A stretch of DNA of 64,000 nt from Cytophagales bacterium (GTDB taxonomy: Bacteria; Bacteroidota; Bacteroidia; Cytophagales; Spirosomataceae), in the NCBI GenBank assembly GCA_024742395.1, contig JANSYO010000001.1, positions 62,001-126,000 of the forward strand. Reading direction: 5' to 3'. The notes under the pieces were generated by a model. It had not been told where the DNA came from. It did not search any database and saw only the letters and a list, made by a program, of their open reading frames with translations. Each line of letters begins with the position of its first letter. The first letter of the stretch is position 1. Of this stretch, positions 1 through 8,575 are shown one piece after another. The translations under genes and the position numbers were made by a program.

Positions 1-1325
1 AAAACCCTTTTATTGAGCCAAAAGGAAATGATCAGAACGACAACTATGAGGATGACTCATTCTCTGATAATTCCCTAACGGGCGAGATGAGAAATGAGGA
101 GGTCTTCAGTAAAGATGTACTGGAGGATGATCAGCCTTATTACAAACTCAACAATGCAGGTTCATCCGGGCCGGCGGATAGCGAGTGGCATGATTTGAGA
201 ATGTCTAGAATCACCGAAGAGCAAAGTGCCACAGAGATATATGAAGAGCAATTAAGGTTTCAAAACCTACCTGATGATATTGTGGAAATCGCCACATTTC
301 TTATACACTCAACAGACGGTAAAGGATTCTTAAATGCTAATATTGAAGAAGTTACAGACAACCTGTGCTTTGCCAGTAATAAATTCTATGAGGAAGAAAA
401 AGTGCTGAAAGTTAAGGAAATCCTTAACCGTTTTGAGCCGCTTGGCTTTGCTTCTTTTGACCTTCAGGATTACCTGATTACATTGACCAGGTTAGACACA
501 CATTTGGATGAAGAACTGAAGAACACTACTCTGAAAGTATTGCAGGAAGGTTTTGAAGATCTCTCTAAATCTAATCCGGCCAAGATTAGTGAACGACTGA
601 AAATAGAGCCTGAAAAGCTGCAGGAGTGTTTAGAATTTATCACTTCTCTAAATCCTTACCCTACCAAAGGGATGAGTTCTGGTGGTCAGGAAATTAACCA
701 TAACATTACCCCTGATTACGAGATTATCCAGGTAGACGACAAACTGATTGGCCGCCTTATTTCCAGTAAAAACTATAGCTTTTCAGTTAAAGAAGATTAT
801 GCTGCCAGCATGAAAACTACCGCCAGAAACGGTACAAATAGTTATATAAGCGGGAAGCTGAAGTCGGCTCATTGGTTAATAGATGCCATTGAGCAAAGAA
901 GAGAAACCATGACGAAAGTAATAGAAGCCATTACCTATTTACAAGGTGAATACCTGGTTTCCGGCGACTATAAAAAGCTTAGACCCATGATTTTGAAAGA
1001 TGTGGCAGAATACATTGGAATGAATATTTCTACCGTTAGCCGAGTAACCAGTAATAAATATGCCCGAACGCCTATAGGACTGGTACACTTGAAAGATTTA
1101 TTCTCAGAGGGAATTTATCTGGAAAGCGGAGAAAGAAAGAGTAATAAAGAAATTCAGGAAATGGTGATTAATCTGGTAGAACAAGAGGACAAGAAAAACC
1201 CTTTGAGTGATTTTGACATCCAAAAGATCTTGAAGAAAGAGGGCATTAACCTGACCAGAAGAACCATCACAAAATACAGAAGGGCCGAAAACATCCCTTC
1301 ATCACTTGAAAGAAAGTCTTTGTAG
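1..1325 (+). CDS. rpoN: RNA polymerase sigma-54 factor RpoN, 5' end cut by window
   Basis: The reading frame is open from base 3 to the TAG at 1323-1325, so the N-terminus lies outside the window and about 440 residues are visible. An acidic linker (NDNYEDDSFSDN) is followed by the core-binding region (ADSEWHDLRMSRITEEQSATEIYEEQL) and the C-terminal DNA-binding part, with a helix-turn-helix (ILKDVAEYIGMNISTVSRVTSNKY) and the RpoN box RRTITKYRR near the end. RpoN recognises -24/-12 promoters and needs an ATP-hydrolysing activator; one is encoded immediately downstream, and sigma-54-like promoters occur later in this window. The family is usually 470-500 residues, so only the region I end should be missing. 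Identification is secure from the RpoN box. Confidence 0.96.
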   Translation, partial: NPFIEPKGNDQNDNYEDDSFSDNSLTGEMRNEEVFSKDVLEDDQPYYKLNNAGSSGPADSEWHDLRMSRITEEQSATEIYEEQLRFQNLPDDIVEIATFLIHSTDGKGFLNANIEEVTDNLCFASNKFYEEEKVLKVKEILNRFEPLGFASFDLQDYLITLTRLDTHLDEELKNTTLKVLQEGFEDLSKSNPAKISERLKIEPEKLQECLEFITSLNPYPTKGMSSGGQEINHNITPDYEIIQVDDKLIGRLISSKNYSFSVKEDYAASMKTTARNGTNSYISGKLKSAHWLIDAIEQRRETMTKVIEAITYLQGEYLVSGDYKKLRPMILKDVAEYIGMNISTVSRVTSNKYARTPIGLVHLKDLFSEGIYLESGERKSNKEIQEMVINLVEQEDKKNPLSDFDIQKILKKEGINLTRRTITKYRRAENIPSSLERKSL

Positions 1326-1361
1326 AACAAAGACACCACGTAATTAAAGACTTACCCTTAT

Positions 1362-2858
1362 ATGAAGAAAATTTTAGTAATCGACGACGACCAGGATGTA
1401 TGCCTGTTACTTGAAAGGTTTTTGAAGAGACAAGACTTTGCCGTCTCTTTGGCTAATTCAGGAAAGAAAGGACTGGCATTACTTGAGGAAGATGTTCCGG
1501 ACTTAATTCTCTCAGATTTTAAACTGGGCGATATCAACGGGGGTGATTTACTAAAAAGTGTTAAGGAAAAGCATCCAAATTTGCCCGTAATTATCATTAC
1601 AGGTTATTCAGATATTAAAGTGGCCATCAATGTGATGAAGCATGGTGCCTTTGACTATGTCACTAAGCCCATATTCCCTGAGGAAATTCTTAATACAATT
1701 AAGAAAGCATTGAGTTCTGCTACAGAAACTGAAAGTAACTCGGATGAAGCATCTACTTCTTCAGAGTCTCAGCCTACAGAGGAGAAAAAAGCCGAGAAGG
1801 CGAGCAGTAAAAAGACCAAAAGTAAAAAGACAGGAAATATCTTCGGTACTGGTCAGGCCAGCAAAAATCTACTGAATCAAATTAACCTGGTAGCTCCTAC
1901 CAACTTCAGTGTCATCATTTATGGTGAAAGTGGTGCAGGTAAAGAAGCCGTTGCCAGAGAAATACATGCACGAAGCGAAAGAAAGAAAGAGGCTTTTGTG
2001 GCCATGGATTGTGGGGCAATAAATAAGGAACTGGCCGGAAGCGAATTATTTGGACATGAAAAGGGCTCATTTACGGGTGCTATCACTCAAAAAATTGGTC
2101 TTTTTGAACAGGCCAATGCCGGTACGCTCTTTCTGGATGAAGTGGCAAATCTTTCATATGACGTGCAGGTTTCGCTATTGAGAGTAGTGCAGGAAAGAAT
2201 GGTCAAAAGAATTGGTGGCAATAAAGAAATTAACGTGGATGTTAGAATTATTGTAGCCAGTAATGAAAGGCTTCTGAATGCAGCAAAGAAAGGAAAATTC
2301 AGAGAAGACTTGTTTTACAGGTTTAATGAATTTGAGATCAATGTTCCTGCCTTAAGACACAGAGATAAAGATATTATGCTCTTTGCTGAATACATGCTAA
2401 ATGGAGTGAATGAAGACTTAAATAAAAACATTCAAGGATTCAGTGAAGAAGTAACTGAGGTATTTATGAATTACCCTTGGTATGGTAACATCAGAGAGTT
2501 GAAAAATGTAGTAAGACGAGCCGCATTGCTTTGCCAGGGAGACATCATAAAAGTGGCTAATTTACCTTATGAGCTGGTCAATCATAACCACATTCATTTC
2601 TCAGAATCTGACCAGGAAAATTCTGAAGTCAGCAGTCACTTTTTAAAAACACCAGAAAGTGAGCTGGCCGCTGAAACTACCTTTGAGTCAAAAAATCAGG
2701 ATAAAGCTGTAAATCTTAAAGAAGTAGCACGGGAAGCCGAAGCCGAACTGATAGTACGCACCTTAAAAGAAGTAAACTTTAACAAAAGTAAGGCTGCCAG
2801 AGTCCTTAACATAGATAGAAAAACCCTTTATAATAAGATTAAATATTACGATCTGTAA
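1362..2858 (+). CDS. Sigma-54 dependent response regulator (NtrC/AtoC family)
   Basis: This is a three-part enhancer-binding protein of 498 residues. The receiver domain (about 1-120) has the acidic pocket D8-D10, phospho-acceptor D52, T80 and K102. A Ser/Lys/Glu-rich linker leads to the AAA+ domain, with Walker A GESGAGKE, the sigma-54 contact loop GSFTGA (Ala to Ser at the second position of the usual GAFTGA) and Walker B GTLFLDE. The end is a Fis-type helix-turn-helix (NKSKAARVLNIDRKTLYNKI). It starts 36 bp after rpoN and is followed after 1 bp by a histidine kinase gene, so the kinase is the natural phosphodonor. It is a candidate activator for the sigma-54 promoters found at 33-57 kb, but nothing in the sequence proves that link. 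Confidence 0.95.
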   Translation: MKKILVIDDDQDVCLLLERFLKRQDFAVSLANSGKKGLALLEEDVPDLILSDFKLGDINGGDLLKSVKEKHPNLPVIIITGYSDIKVAINVMKHGAFDYVTKPIFPEEILNTIKKALSSATETESNSDEASTSSESQPTEEKKAEKASSKKTKSKKTGNIFGTGQASKNLLNQINLVAPTNFSVIIYGESGAGKEAVAREIHARSERKKEAFVAMDCGAINKELAGSELFGHEKGSFTGAITQKIGLFEQANAGTLFLDEVANLSYDVQVSLLRVVQERMVKRIGGNKEINVDVRIIVASNERLLNAAKKGKFREDLFYRFNEFEINVPALRHRDKDIMLFAEYMLNGVNEDLNKNIQGFSEEVTEVFMNYPWYGNIRELKNVVRRAALLCQGDIIKVANLPYELVNHNHIHFSESDQENSEVSSHFLKTPESELAAETTFESKNQDKAVNLKEVAREAEAELIVRTLKEVNFNKSKAARVLNIDRKTLYNKIKYYDL

Positions 2859-2859
2859 A

Positions 2860-4335
2860 ATGTCAATTGATTTTAAGAAATCGTTGGTTTCGGAGATAGT
2901 TCCTAATGTCTCAGTCTATGATGACATTAGTAACCCCATGATTATTATCTCAGACCAAACCCACGAAACCCTATATACTAACCCTTCCTATAACGAGTCC
3001 TTTTTCGCCGCATATAGTCAGTTTCACAGCAAATTTCCTGAACTCCTTAAGAAGTATGCAAGCACCGAAATCAGCAAAACAGAATTACTCATAGACTCTC
3101 CATTTGCTGAGGTAATTTGTAAAGAAATTGAACTTACGAATGGCTCCACTGCCTCTCTGTACATCTTAAAAAGACTGGCTTTTATAAAAGATGAAAACAG
3201 CCAAATCCATTACAAGGTATTACTCACCGCCGAAAGAGAGCTAAATTTTGGTTGCTGGCGGAACAATGTAATTGATGACCGTATTTTCTGGTCTGATGGT
3301 ATGGCAAGAATTTTCGGCTATGAAGATGCCCTTTCCATCAAAGAAGAGAAGAATTTAAAAAACCTACTTAAATACATACATGAAGAGGATCTGGAGAAAG
3401 CTTTAACTAATTTCAAGGAACGTGTAGGAGGTTCAAAAGACACCGGCACTACAGATATAAGAATTCGGAAAATAGACGGTACTATTCGGTATGTCAGGTT
3501 TAAAACTCATTTTATAGACAGAGAGGGGAGCAAAGTCATAAGCCTGAAAGGCACAATCAAAGACATAACCGAAGATCGCAGAAATGAGTTAATAAAACAG
3601 CAGCAACTCTCAGATCTTAATAAGTCAAACGATGCCTTAACGCAGTTTGCCTACACCGCTTCACATGATTTACAGGAACCTCTAAGAAAAATAGAAGCCT
3701 ATGGAAGCAGGCTTAGAACCAGCTTAGCTGAGAATCTGGATGAAAAATCAGAAAGGTACCTGGATAGAATGTCGGGTGCCGTGAAGAGAATGAGTCAGTT
3801 AATAGACGATATTTTGACGCTATCACGACTTTCATCAATTAACACTGAACATGAAGAAGTAGATTTAACAAACGTACTGGAGGGTATTGTAAATGATTAT
3901 GAGGAATCAATAAAGCAGTCAAATGCAGTAATTAATTATAAGCTCCCCAAAGTAATGGGAATAAAATCTCAGCTTCATCAGTTGTTTCAAAACCTCATAA
4001 GCAATGCCATTAAATTCAAAAATGAGGATAAAGATCCTGAGATAAATATCAACTATACAAAGGCAAAAAAAGCAGAAAAAGAAGCCGTGGGCCTAGACAC
4101 AAACTCTGATTATTACATCGTTACCGTAAAAGATAATGGTTTGGGTTTTGAAGACAAGTTCAATGACATTGTCTTTGTGCCTTTTAAGCGACTCCATGGA
4201 AGATCCGAATATCCGGGAACCGGTATCGGGCTGGCCATTTGTAAAAAAGTAATAGAAAACCATAACGGTGTTATTCTGGTAAACTCAAAAGAAAATATAG
4301 GAACTACATTCTCCATTTATTTACCCATAAAATAA
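2860..4335 (+). CDS. PAS-domain sensor histidine kinase
   Basis: The protein is 491 residues with no evident membrane segment, so it is probably a cytoplasmic sensor. The N-terminal half holds PAS-like folds; the clearer one spans about residues 130-240 (LNFGCWRNNVIDDRIFWSDG through the PAC-like end GTIKDITEDR). A HisKA domain follows with the phospho-acceptor motif ASHDLQEPLRKI, then a HATPase domain with N box NLISNAIKFK, G1 box VKDNGLGFE and G2 box GTGIGLAICKK. The start ATG lies 1 bp after the stop of the sigma-54 activator, indicating translational coupling and a probable cognate pair. Ligand unknown. Confidence 0.92.
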   Translation: MSIDFKKSLVSEIVPNVSVYDDISNPMIIISDQTHETLYTNPSYNESFFAAYSQFHSKFPELLKKYASTEISKTELLIDSPFAEVICKEIELTNGSTASLYILKRLAFIKDENSQIHYKVLLTAERELNFGCWRNNVIDDRIFWSDGMARIFGYEDALSIKEEKNLKNLLKYIHEEDLEKALTNFKERVGGSKDTGTTDIRIRKIDGTIRYVRFKTHFIDREGSKVISLKGTIKDITEDRRNELIKQQQLSDLNKSNDALTQFAYTASHDLQEPLRKIEAYGSRLRTSLAENLDEKSERYLDRMSGAVKRMSQLIDDILTLSRLSSINTEHEEVDLTNVLEGIVNDYEESIKQSNAVINYKLPKVMGIKSQLHQLFQNLISNAIKFKNEDKDPEININYTKAKKAEKEAVGLDTNSDYYIVTVKDNGLGFEDKFNDIVFVPFKRLHGRSEYPGTGIGLAICKKVIENHNGVILVNSKENIGTTFSIYLPIK

Positions 4336-4339
4336 GCCA

Positions 4340-5761
4340 ATGCAAAAGGTAAAGCTTCTGTTAGTAGAAGATGACGAAGAGGATTTTGAACTGTTTCAGG
4401 ATACCCTTGATGAGATATCCTCTTATAATTTTGAAGTCACCTGGGCCAATACTTTCAAGCAGGGAATTGCCAAAATTGAATCAGAGGAGTTTGATTTATT
4501 TGTAATTGATTACATTTTGGGAGCCTATTCAGGCTTGGATTTGTGCCAGGAAATCATGTTGCTGAGCAAACCCACACCTATTATTTTGCTAACTGGCAAA
4601 GGTGATCAGGCTATTGATGAGAAAGCCTCAGATATGGGTGTGAGTAACTTCCTGATTAAGCGAGAAATCAATTCCGTAAACCTGGAAAGAAGTATTCGTT
4701 ATTCACTGAAACAGGCAGAAATACTGGCAGCTTTAAAGGTAAGCGAATCAAAGTACAGGGCTGTACTGGAACAATCAAAAGACATTTTATTTATTGCCAA
4801 CACCAACTGTAAAATACTCAGTGTCAGCGATTCACTAGAATCTATCACAGGCTATAGGCCCGAAGAACTTGGAGAAAATGGCTTGCTGACATTGGTCACA
4901 GACGAAAAGCTCAGGACTAAATTTAAAGAAACCATCTTGGCTCAAAAAAGCATTCTGAGCGAAAAAATAACCATTACCTGCAAAAACGGAGACATCAAAA
5001 CGGTGATTCTCACCTGTAATTACCAGGATACGTATAACAATCAAAACTTCCTTCACGGTGTAATAATTGACAAGACAGATGAGATAAAAGCACAGAGAAA
5101 CAAATTGGTTTACGAAAAACTGGAGTCTACCTCCAGATTTATGAGAACTCTGGCACACGAGGTAAGAAATCCACTCTCAAATATTTCTTTGGCCATTGAA
5201 GGCATGGAGGCCGAAGAAGAAGAGGTTTCTCCTTACTTATCTATAATTAAAAGAAACTCAGGCAGAATAGACAGTATTATCACCAAAGTACTTAACAGTG
5301 CTCAAATAGAAGAAAAAGCTTTTGAACCACTCAATATCATTGAAATCATTCAGAAAACTATTGAAACCGTTGAAGATAAAGCCAAGCTTAAAGGGATAGA
5401 ACTGATTGTAAAATTACCCGCCGAGCCACTAATCCTGCCTTTAAATGAGGAACAAATTTCTTTGGCCATTTCCAATCTACTTGTTAACGCTGTAGAAGCC
5501 ATTGATGATAATAAAGACGGAATCATTCAGGTTTATCTTGACGGCACTGAGTTAATTATTTCTGACAATGGCCCTGGAATCTCTAAAGAAGATCAGAGCA
5601 AAATATTTGAGCCTTACTTTACAAAGAAAACAAATGGCATAGGGCTTGGTCTGGCCAGCAGCCTAAGTATTCTCAAAGCCCATCAGATAGAAATAGATCT
5701 CGTTTCAGACCTTAATTCTGGTGCAACTTTTAAGTTAAAATTACCTCTAAATGAGGCCTAA
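4340..5761 (+). CDS. REC-PAS histidine kinase (N-terminal receiver hybrid)
   Basis: The 473-residue protein has an N-terminal receiver domain (KLLLVEDDEEDFELF, with the phospho-acceptor Asp in LFVIDYILG), a PAS domain (SKYRAVLEQSKDILFIANTNC, about residues 135-250), a HisKA domain with AHEVRNPLSNISLAIEG, and a HATPase domain with NLLVNAVEAI, ISDNGPGIS and GIGLGLAS. Its H-box is of the NtrB-like HEVRNPL type, unlike the HDLQEPL type of the kinase just upstream, so the two are not recent duplicates. Only 4 bp separate it from the upstream kinase gene, so the activator and two kinases form one transcription unit. The receiver could take phosphate from the upstream kinase and so connect the two, which is inference. 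Confidence 0.92.
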   Translation: MQKVKLLLVEDDEEDFELFQDTLDEISSYNFEVTWANTFKQGIAKIESEEFDLFVIDYILGAYSGLDLCQEIMLLSKPTPIILLTGKGDQAIDEKASDMGVSNFLIKREINSVNLERSIRYSLKQAEILAALKVSESKYRAVLEQSKDILFIANTNCKILSVSDSLESITGYRPEELGENGLLTLVTDEKLRTKFKETILAQKSILSEKITITCKNGDIKTVILTCNYQDTYNNQNFLHGVIIDKTDEIKAQRNKLVYEKLESTSRFMRTLAHEVRNPLSNISLAIEGMEAEEEEVSPYLSIIKRNSGRIDSIITKVLNSAQIEEKAFEPLNIIEIIQKTIETVEDKAKLKGIELIVKLPAEPLILPLNEEQISLAISNLLVNAVEAIDDNKDGIIQVYLDGTELIISDNGPGISKEDQSKIFEPYFTKKTNGIGLGLASSLSILKAHQIEIDLVSDLNSGATFKLKLPLNEA

Positions 5762-5791
5762 AGGTGACTAGCAGGGCTTTTAAAAGGCCAC

Positions 5792-5809
5792 TGTAGAATA
5801 ATGTCTACA
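5792..5809. promoter_or_regulatory. 18-bp palindrome TGTAGA-N6-TCTACA
   Basis: A perfect inverted repeat with 6-bp arms lies between the kinase gene and the YihY-type gene, 37 bp before the latter's ATG. An identical pair of arms with the same spacing recurs at 30594-30611, and an 11/12 match occurs at 16338-16355, each upstream of an envelope-protein gene. It is probably an operator, regulator unknown. Confidence 0.5.
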
Positions 5810-5846
5810 CCGTTCTTTGTGGAACAATAATCTATTCTTACTAGAT

Positions 5847-6785
5847 ATGAAGAATAGTGTAAGCATATCTATAATCTTTAAAGCCTTAAAGCAAACGGTA
5901 CTCAATTTTGGGGACTATAAAATTCCGAAAAAGAGTGCTTCACTTGCATATTATACCACTTTTGCTCTGGCTCCTATATTTTATTTTATCCTTTCTATAG
6001 GCAGTCTTTTCTGGGGAGATGAAATTTTAAGTGGTGAGATTTTCACGAAGCTTCAAGACTTTGTAGGCCTTGATATTGCTGAAACACTTCAGGGTATCTT
6101 AAGTCGTACCACACTTGAAGGGCAATCAAACATTGCCACTTTAGTCAGCCTCTCCACACTACTTATTGCAGCAACAGGAGTTTTTGTAGAAATGCAGGAC
6201 TCTATTAATGATATCTGGAGTGTAGAAGCCAAACCTCAGGGAGCTGGTATCATGTCTTTTATCAAAGACAGGCTGCTGAGCTTTTCCATCATTGTAGCCT
6301 TAGGATTCTTATTTCTTGTTTCGATGCTAATTAACTCAGCTATCGATGTGCTTCATGACAAAATAGAAGAGAATGTCAGTCAACTCTCGCTTATCCTCAC
6401 GGCCGTGTTAAATAACCTTATTCTAATCTTATTAATCAGCCTGTTATTTTTCCTGATTTTCAAGATTTTACCCGATGTGAAATTTAACGTAAAGGTTTCT
6501 TTAACAGGGGCTTTACTTACTACAGCACTATTTTTGGCAGGAAGGTACTTCATTGGCCTTTATCTATCTAATTCGGAGTTAAACTCGGTGTTCGGAGCAG
6601 GTGGAACCGTGGTAATCTTATTGTCATGGGTTTACTATACATCTATTATTTTGTATTTCGGAGCAGCTTTTACAAAGAATGTGGCTTTAGTTTCTAAAGA
6701 GAAAATAAGCTCAAGTGAACATGCCAACTTCGTAGAAAAAAAAACTAAAAAAATAAGTGATGAGCGTATGAGAGAGGTTTCCTAA
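5847..6785 (+). CDS. YihY/BrkB (virulence factor BrkB) family membrane protein
   Basis: This is an integral inner-membrane protein of 312 residues with about six hydrophobic segments. It carries the family hallmark near the N-terminus (KKSASLAYYTTFALAPIFYFIL), the central LLIAATGVFVEMQDSINDIWSV segment, and a C-terminal FGAGGTVVILLSWVYYTSIILYFGAAFTK segment. A Lys-rich cytoplasmic tail ends it. The molecular function of the family is unsettled; older ribonuclease BN annotations are considered wrong. The frame also offers an upstream ATG at 5817, but MKNSVS at 5847 fits the family start better and leaves the palindrome at 5792-5809 well clear of the coding region. Confidence 0.9.
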   Translation: MKNSVSISIIFKALKQTVLNFGDYKIPKKSASLAYYTTFALAPIFYFILSIGSLFWGDEILSGEIFTKLQDFVGLDIAETLQGILSRTTLEGQSNIATLVSLSTLLIAATGVFVEMQDSINDIWSVEAKPQGAGIMSFIKDRLLSFSIIVALGFLFLVSMLINSAIDVLHDKIEENVSQLSLILTAVLNNLILILLISLLFFLIFKILPDVKFNVKVSLTGALLTTALFLAGRYFIGLYLSNSELNSVFGAGGTVVILLSWVYYTSIILYFGAAFTKNVALVSKEKISSSEHANFVEKKTKKISDERMREVS

Positions 6786-6803
6786 AACGTCAAAGAATAA
6801 ACC

Positions 6804-7805
6804 ATGTTTACAATTCATTTCAAGAAAACACCCGAAATCACAGATGCTGAAGGTCAGTCAGTGGTTTCTGAAAAGAAAGAAGACTGCGGGGTCTTTCACC
6901 ATCACTTATGCAATGACCACATGGATGGGAGGATTACCGCCTACAAAACTGCAGATGAAATCACTTTCATTATGCTTGATTTACAGATTCATAAAGATAC
7001 CTGTATTACACTCAAAAATCCGGAATCGATAAGAAAAGGGATGCATCTTTTTTATAATAGCGGTAGCGACTTACATATTAAGAAACAAGATTGTGAAAAG
7101 TATAATGAACTACAAAACGGGCATTTATACATCAGCTTACCCAAAGACAAAACCAATTATACGCTTTGTCTGAAACCCAATGCCCGCTTCAAAACCATTG
7201 TTATTCAGACCAACTTTCTTGACTTGTTGAATGACAACTTTTGCCCCAATGGCAATCTTCCTCAAAATCTGGAAAATGCAAAAAATGGAGTCTATAATGA
7301 AAGAATTCAAAAGAAGCCATTGAATAATCAAATGAAGGAGCTGGTAAACAAATGTCTAACCAATGCTCAGGAAGGACTTGAAAAAAGAATTAATCTTGAA
7401 GCTCACTGTAAAGAGTTAATGGCATTGGCTATTGGCACTATTGGCCGATACAAAAATACATATGCAAACTCTGCCGATTGCCTTAGCACTAAAGAGAAAG
7501 AGGCGATTATCAGAGCTGCCGAAATTATGGAAGAACAATACGCCAACCCTCCGCTTCAAAGGGAATTGGCGAAAATGGTAGGTTTAAATGTTAATAAACT
7601 TACCAATGGTTTTAAACTGGTGTACGGCTGTACCATTAACAAATACGGTCTGAAAATCAGAATGAATAAAGCCAAGAGCTTGCTTTTATCTGAAGACAAG
7701 GTGGCTGTTTTTGAAGTATCAGAAAGGATTGGCTTTAATAATACTTCTTACTTCATAAAGAAGTTTAAAGAGGAGTTTGGTGAGTATCCCGGTGAGTACG
7801 TGTAG
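6804..7805 (+). CDS. AraC-family transcriptional regulator
   Basis: The protein is 333 residues. The N-terminal two thirds is a ligand-binding or dimerisation region that I cannot assign to a named fold; it contains a His cluster (GVFHHHLCNDHMDG). The C-terminal 95 residues form an AraC-type double helix-turn-helix: EIMEEQYANPPLQRELAKMVGLNVNKLTNGFK, then the second motif VFEVSERIGFNNTSYFIKKFKEEFGEYPGEYV. It begins 18 bp after the YihY-type gene on the same strand and is probably co-transcribed. A GC-rich hairpin follows at 7928-7946. Targets unknown. Confidence 0.9.
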   Translation: MFTIHFKKTPEITDAEGQSVVSEKKEDCGVFHHHLCNDHMDGRITAYKTADEITFIMLDLQIHKDTCITLKNPESIRKGMHLFYNSGSDLHIKKQDCEKYNELQNGHLYISLPKDKTNYTLCLKPNARFKTIVIQTNFLDLLNDNFCPNGNLPQNLENAKNGVYNERIQKKPLNNQMKELVNKCLTNAQEGLEKRINLEAHCKELMALAIGTIGRYKNTYANSADCLSTKEKEAIIRAAEIMEEQYANPPLQRELAKMVGLNVNKLTNGFKLVYGCTINKYGLKIRMNKAKSLLLSEDKVAVFEVSERIGFNNTSYFIKKFKEEFGEYPGEYV

Positions 7806-7927
7806 AGAATAATACACAATTGTGTCAGCTGCTGGGATAATTGTGCTACAATATTTTACTGTGCTATCTTGATTTTTGCCACGCTATCGAGATGAAGGAG
7901 TAGTGGCTTTCACTTGTTAGTTAGAGT

Positions 7928-7946
7928 GCCCGGCTTTTGGCCGGGC
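7928..7946. terminator. GC-rich hairpin between convergent genes
   Basis: The inverted repeat GCCCGGC-TTTTG-GCCGGGC has a perfect 7-bp stem. It lies between the AraC gene (plus) and an unknown minus-strand gene whose stop is 14 bp further on. No long T tract follows on either side, so it may be a weak bidirectional terminator. Confidence 0.5.
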
Positions 7947-7959
7947 CTCATTTCAAATC

Positions 7960-8421
7960 TTAATAAAGAGCATAATCATTTGGTAAGCCAGACTTAAGGC
8001 AAAGAATGTACCTTTTGATTTCTTCCTGAATACACTTTAACTGTGAGAAATCAATACTGGATAAAAGCTCTTCAAAAGACCGCACCAGCCAGAGATCGCC
8101 CAATTGTAAAGATAGATTTACAGTTAGGCCATTCGTAGTGGATTTTGCCATGGCATAATAAAGACCACTCTTCAAAGGCTTTTTCTCCTCATCCTCAAGG
8201 TCTTCTGCATGCCTTTCCATCTCCTGAAGTCTCTCTTCCAGAGAAATTAATGACTCTGTAGACTGAAACCAGCAGTTTTTAAAACGCTCTTTTTCTTGTG
8301 GACTAATGAACTCCATGTTAGCGGCATGTTCATACGCTTCTTTTCTAAGCCTCATCGTTGACCTAAAATCCAAAAGGCTGCTAAAAACAATTTTGACAGG
8401 ATTTAACATGATAAATTTCAT
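7960..8421 (-). CDS. Hypothetical protein, 153 aa
   Basis: I do not recognise a family. The protein is soluble, charged and mostly helical, with an N-terminal segment LNPVKIVFSSLLDFRSTMRLRKEAYEHA, a heptad-like Glu/Arg-rich stretch (SLEERLQEMERHAEDLEDEEKK) that could be a coiled coil, and a C-terminal half with conserved-looking LQLGDLWLVRSFEELLSSI. ATGs at 8421 and 8409 are both possible starts. It is transcribed divergently from tamB and convergently with the AraC gene. The 154 bp upstream holds a palindrome TTCCAC-TAATT-GTGGAA near 8491-8507 that could control either divergent gene. Confidence 0.6.
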   Translation of the reverse strand: MKFIMLNPVKIVFSSLLDFRSTMRLRKEAYEHAANMEFISPQEKERFKNCWFQSTESLISLEERLQEMERHAEDLEDEEKKPLKSGLYYAMAKSTTNGLTVNLSLQLGDLWLVRSFEELLSSIDFSQLKCIQEEIKRYILCLKSGLPNDYALY

Positions 8422-8575
8422 TTTTCAAATCACACAAAAGAAATGTTCCCCAGCCAATTCATTCGTTATATTGAGGAATAGAGTCATGCTTTCCACTAAT
8501 TGTGGAATTGTTTTTTAATAGTGATAGAAAATAGTCGGTTCTTTGTATCGACAAAAATTCTTTTTTGAAGAAAAT

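Noticed and set aside
5812-5825. GTTC-TTTGTG-GAAC, a match to the 14-bp enhancer palindrome, just before the YihY-type gene
   Set aside because: It is a single copy with no partner 20 bp away and no TGGCA element downstream; one such isolated match is expected by chance in 64 kb.
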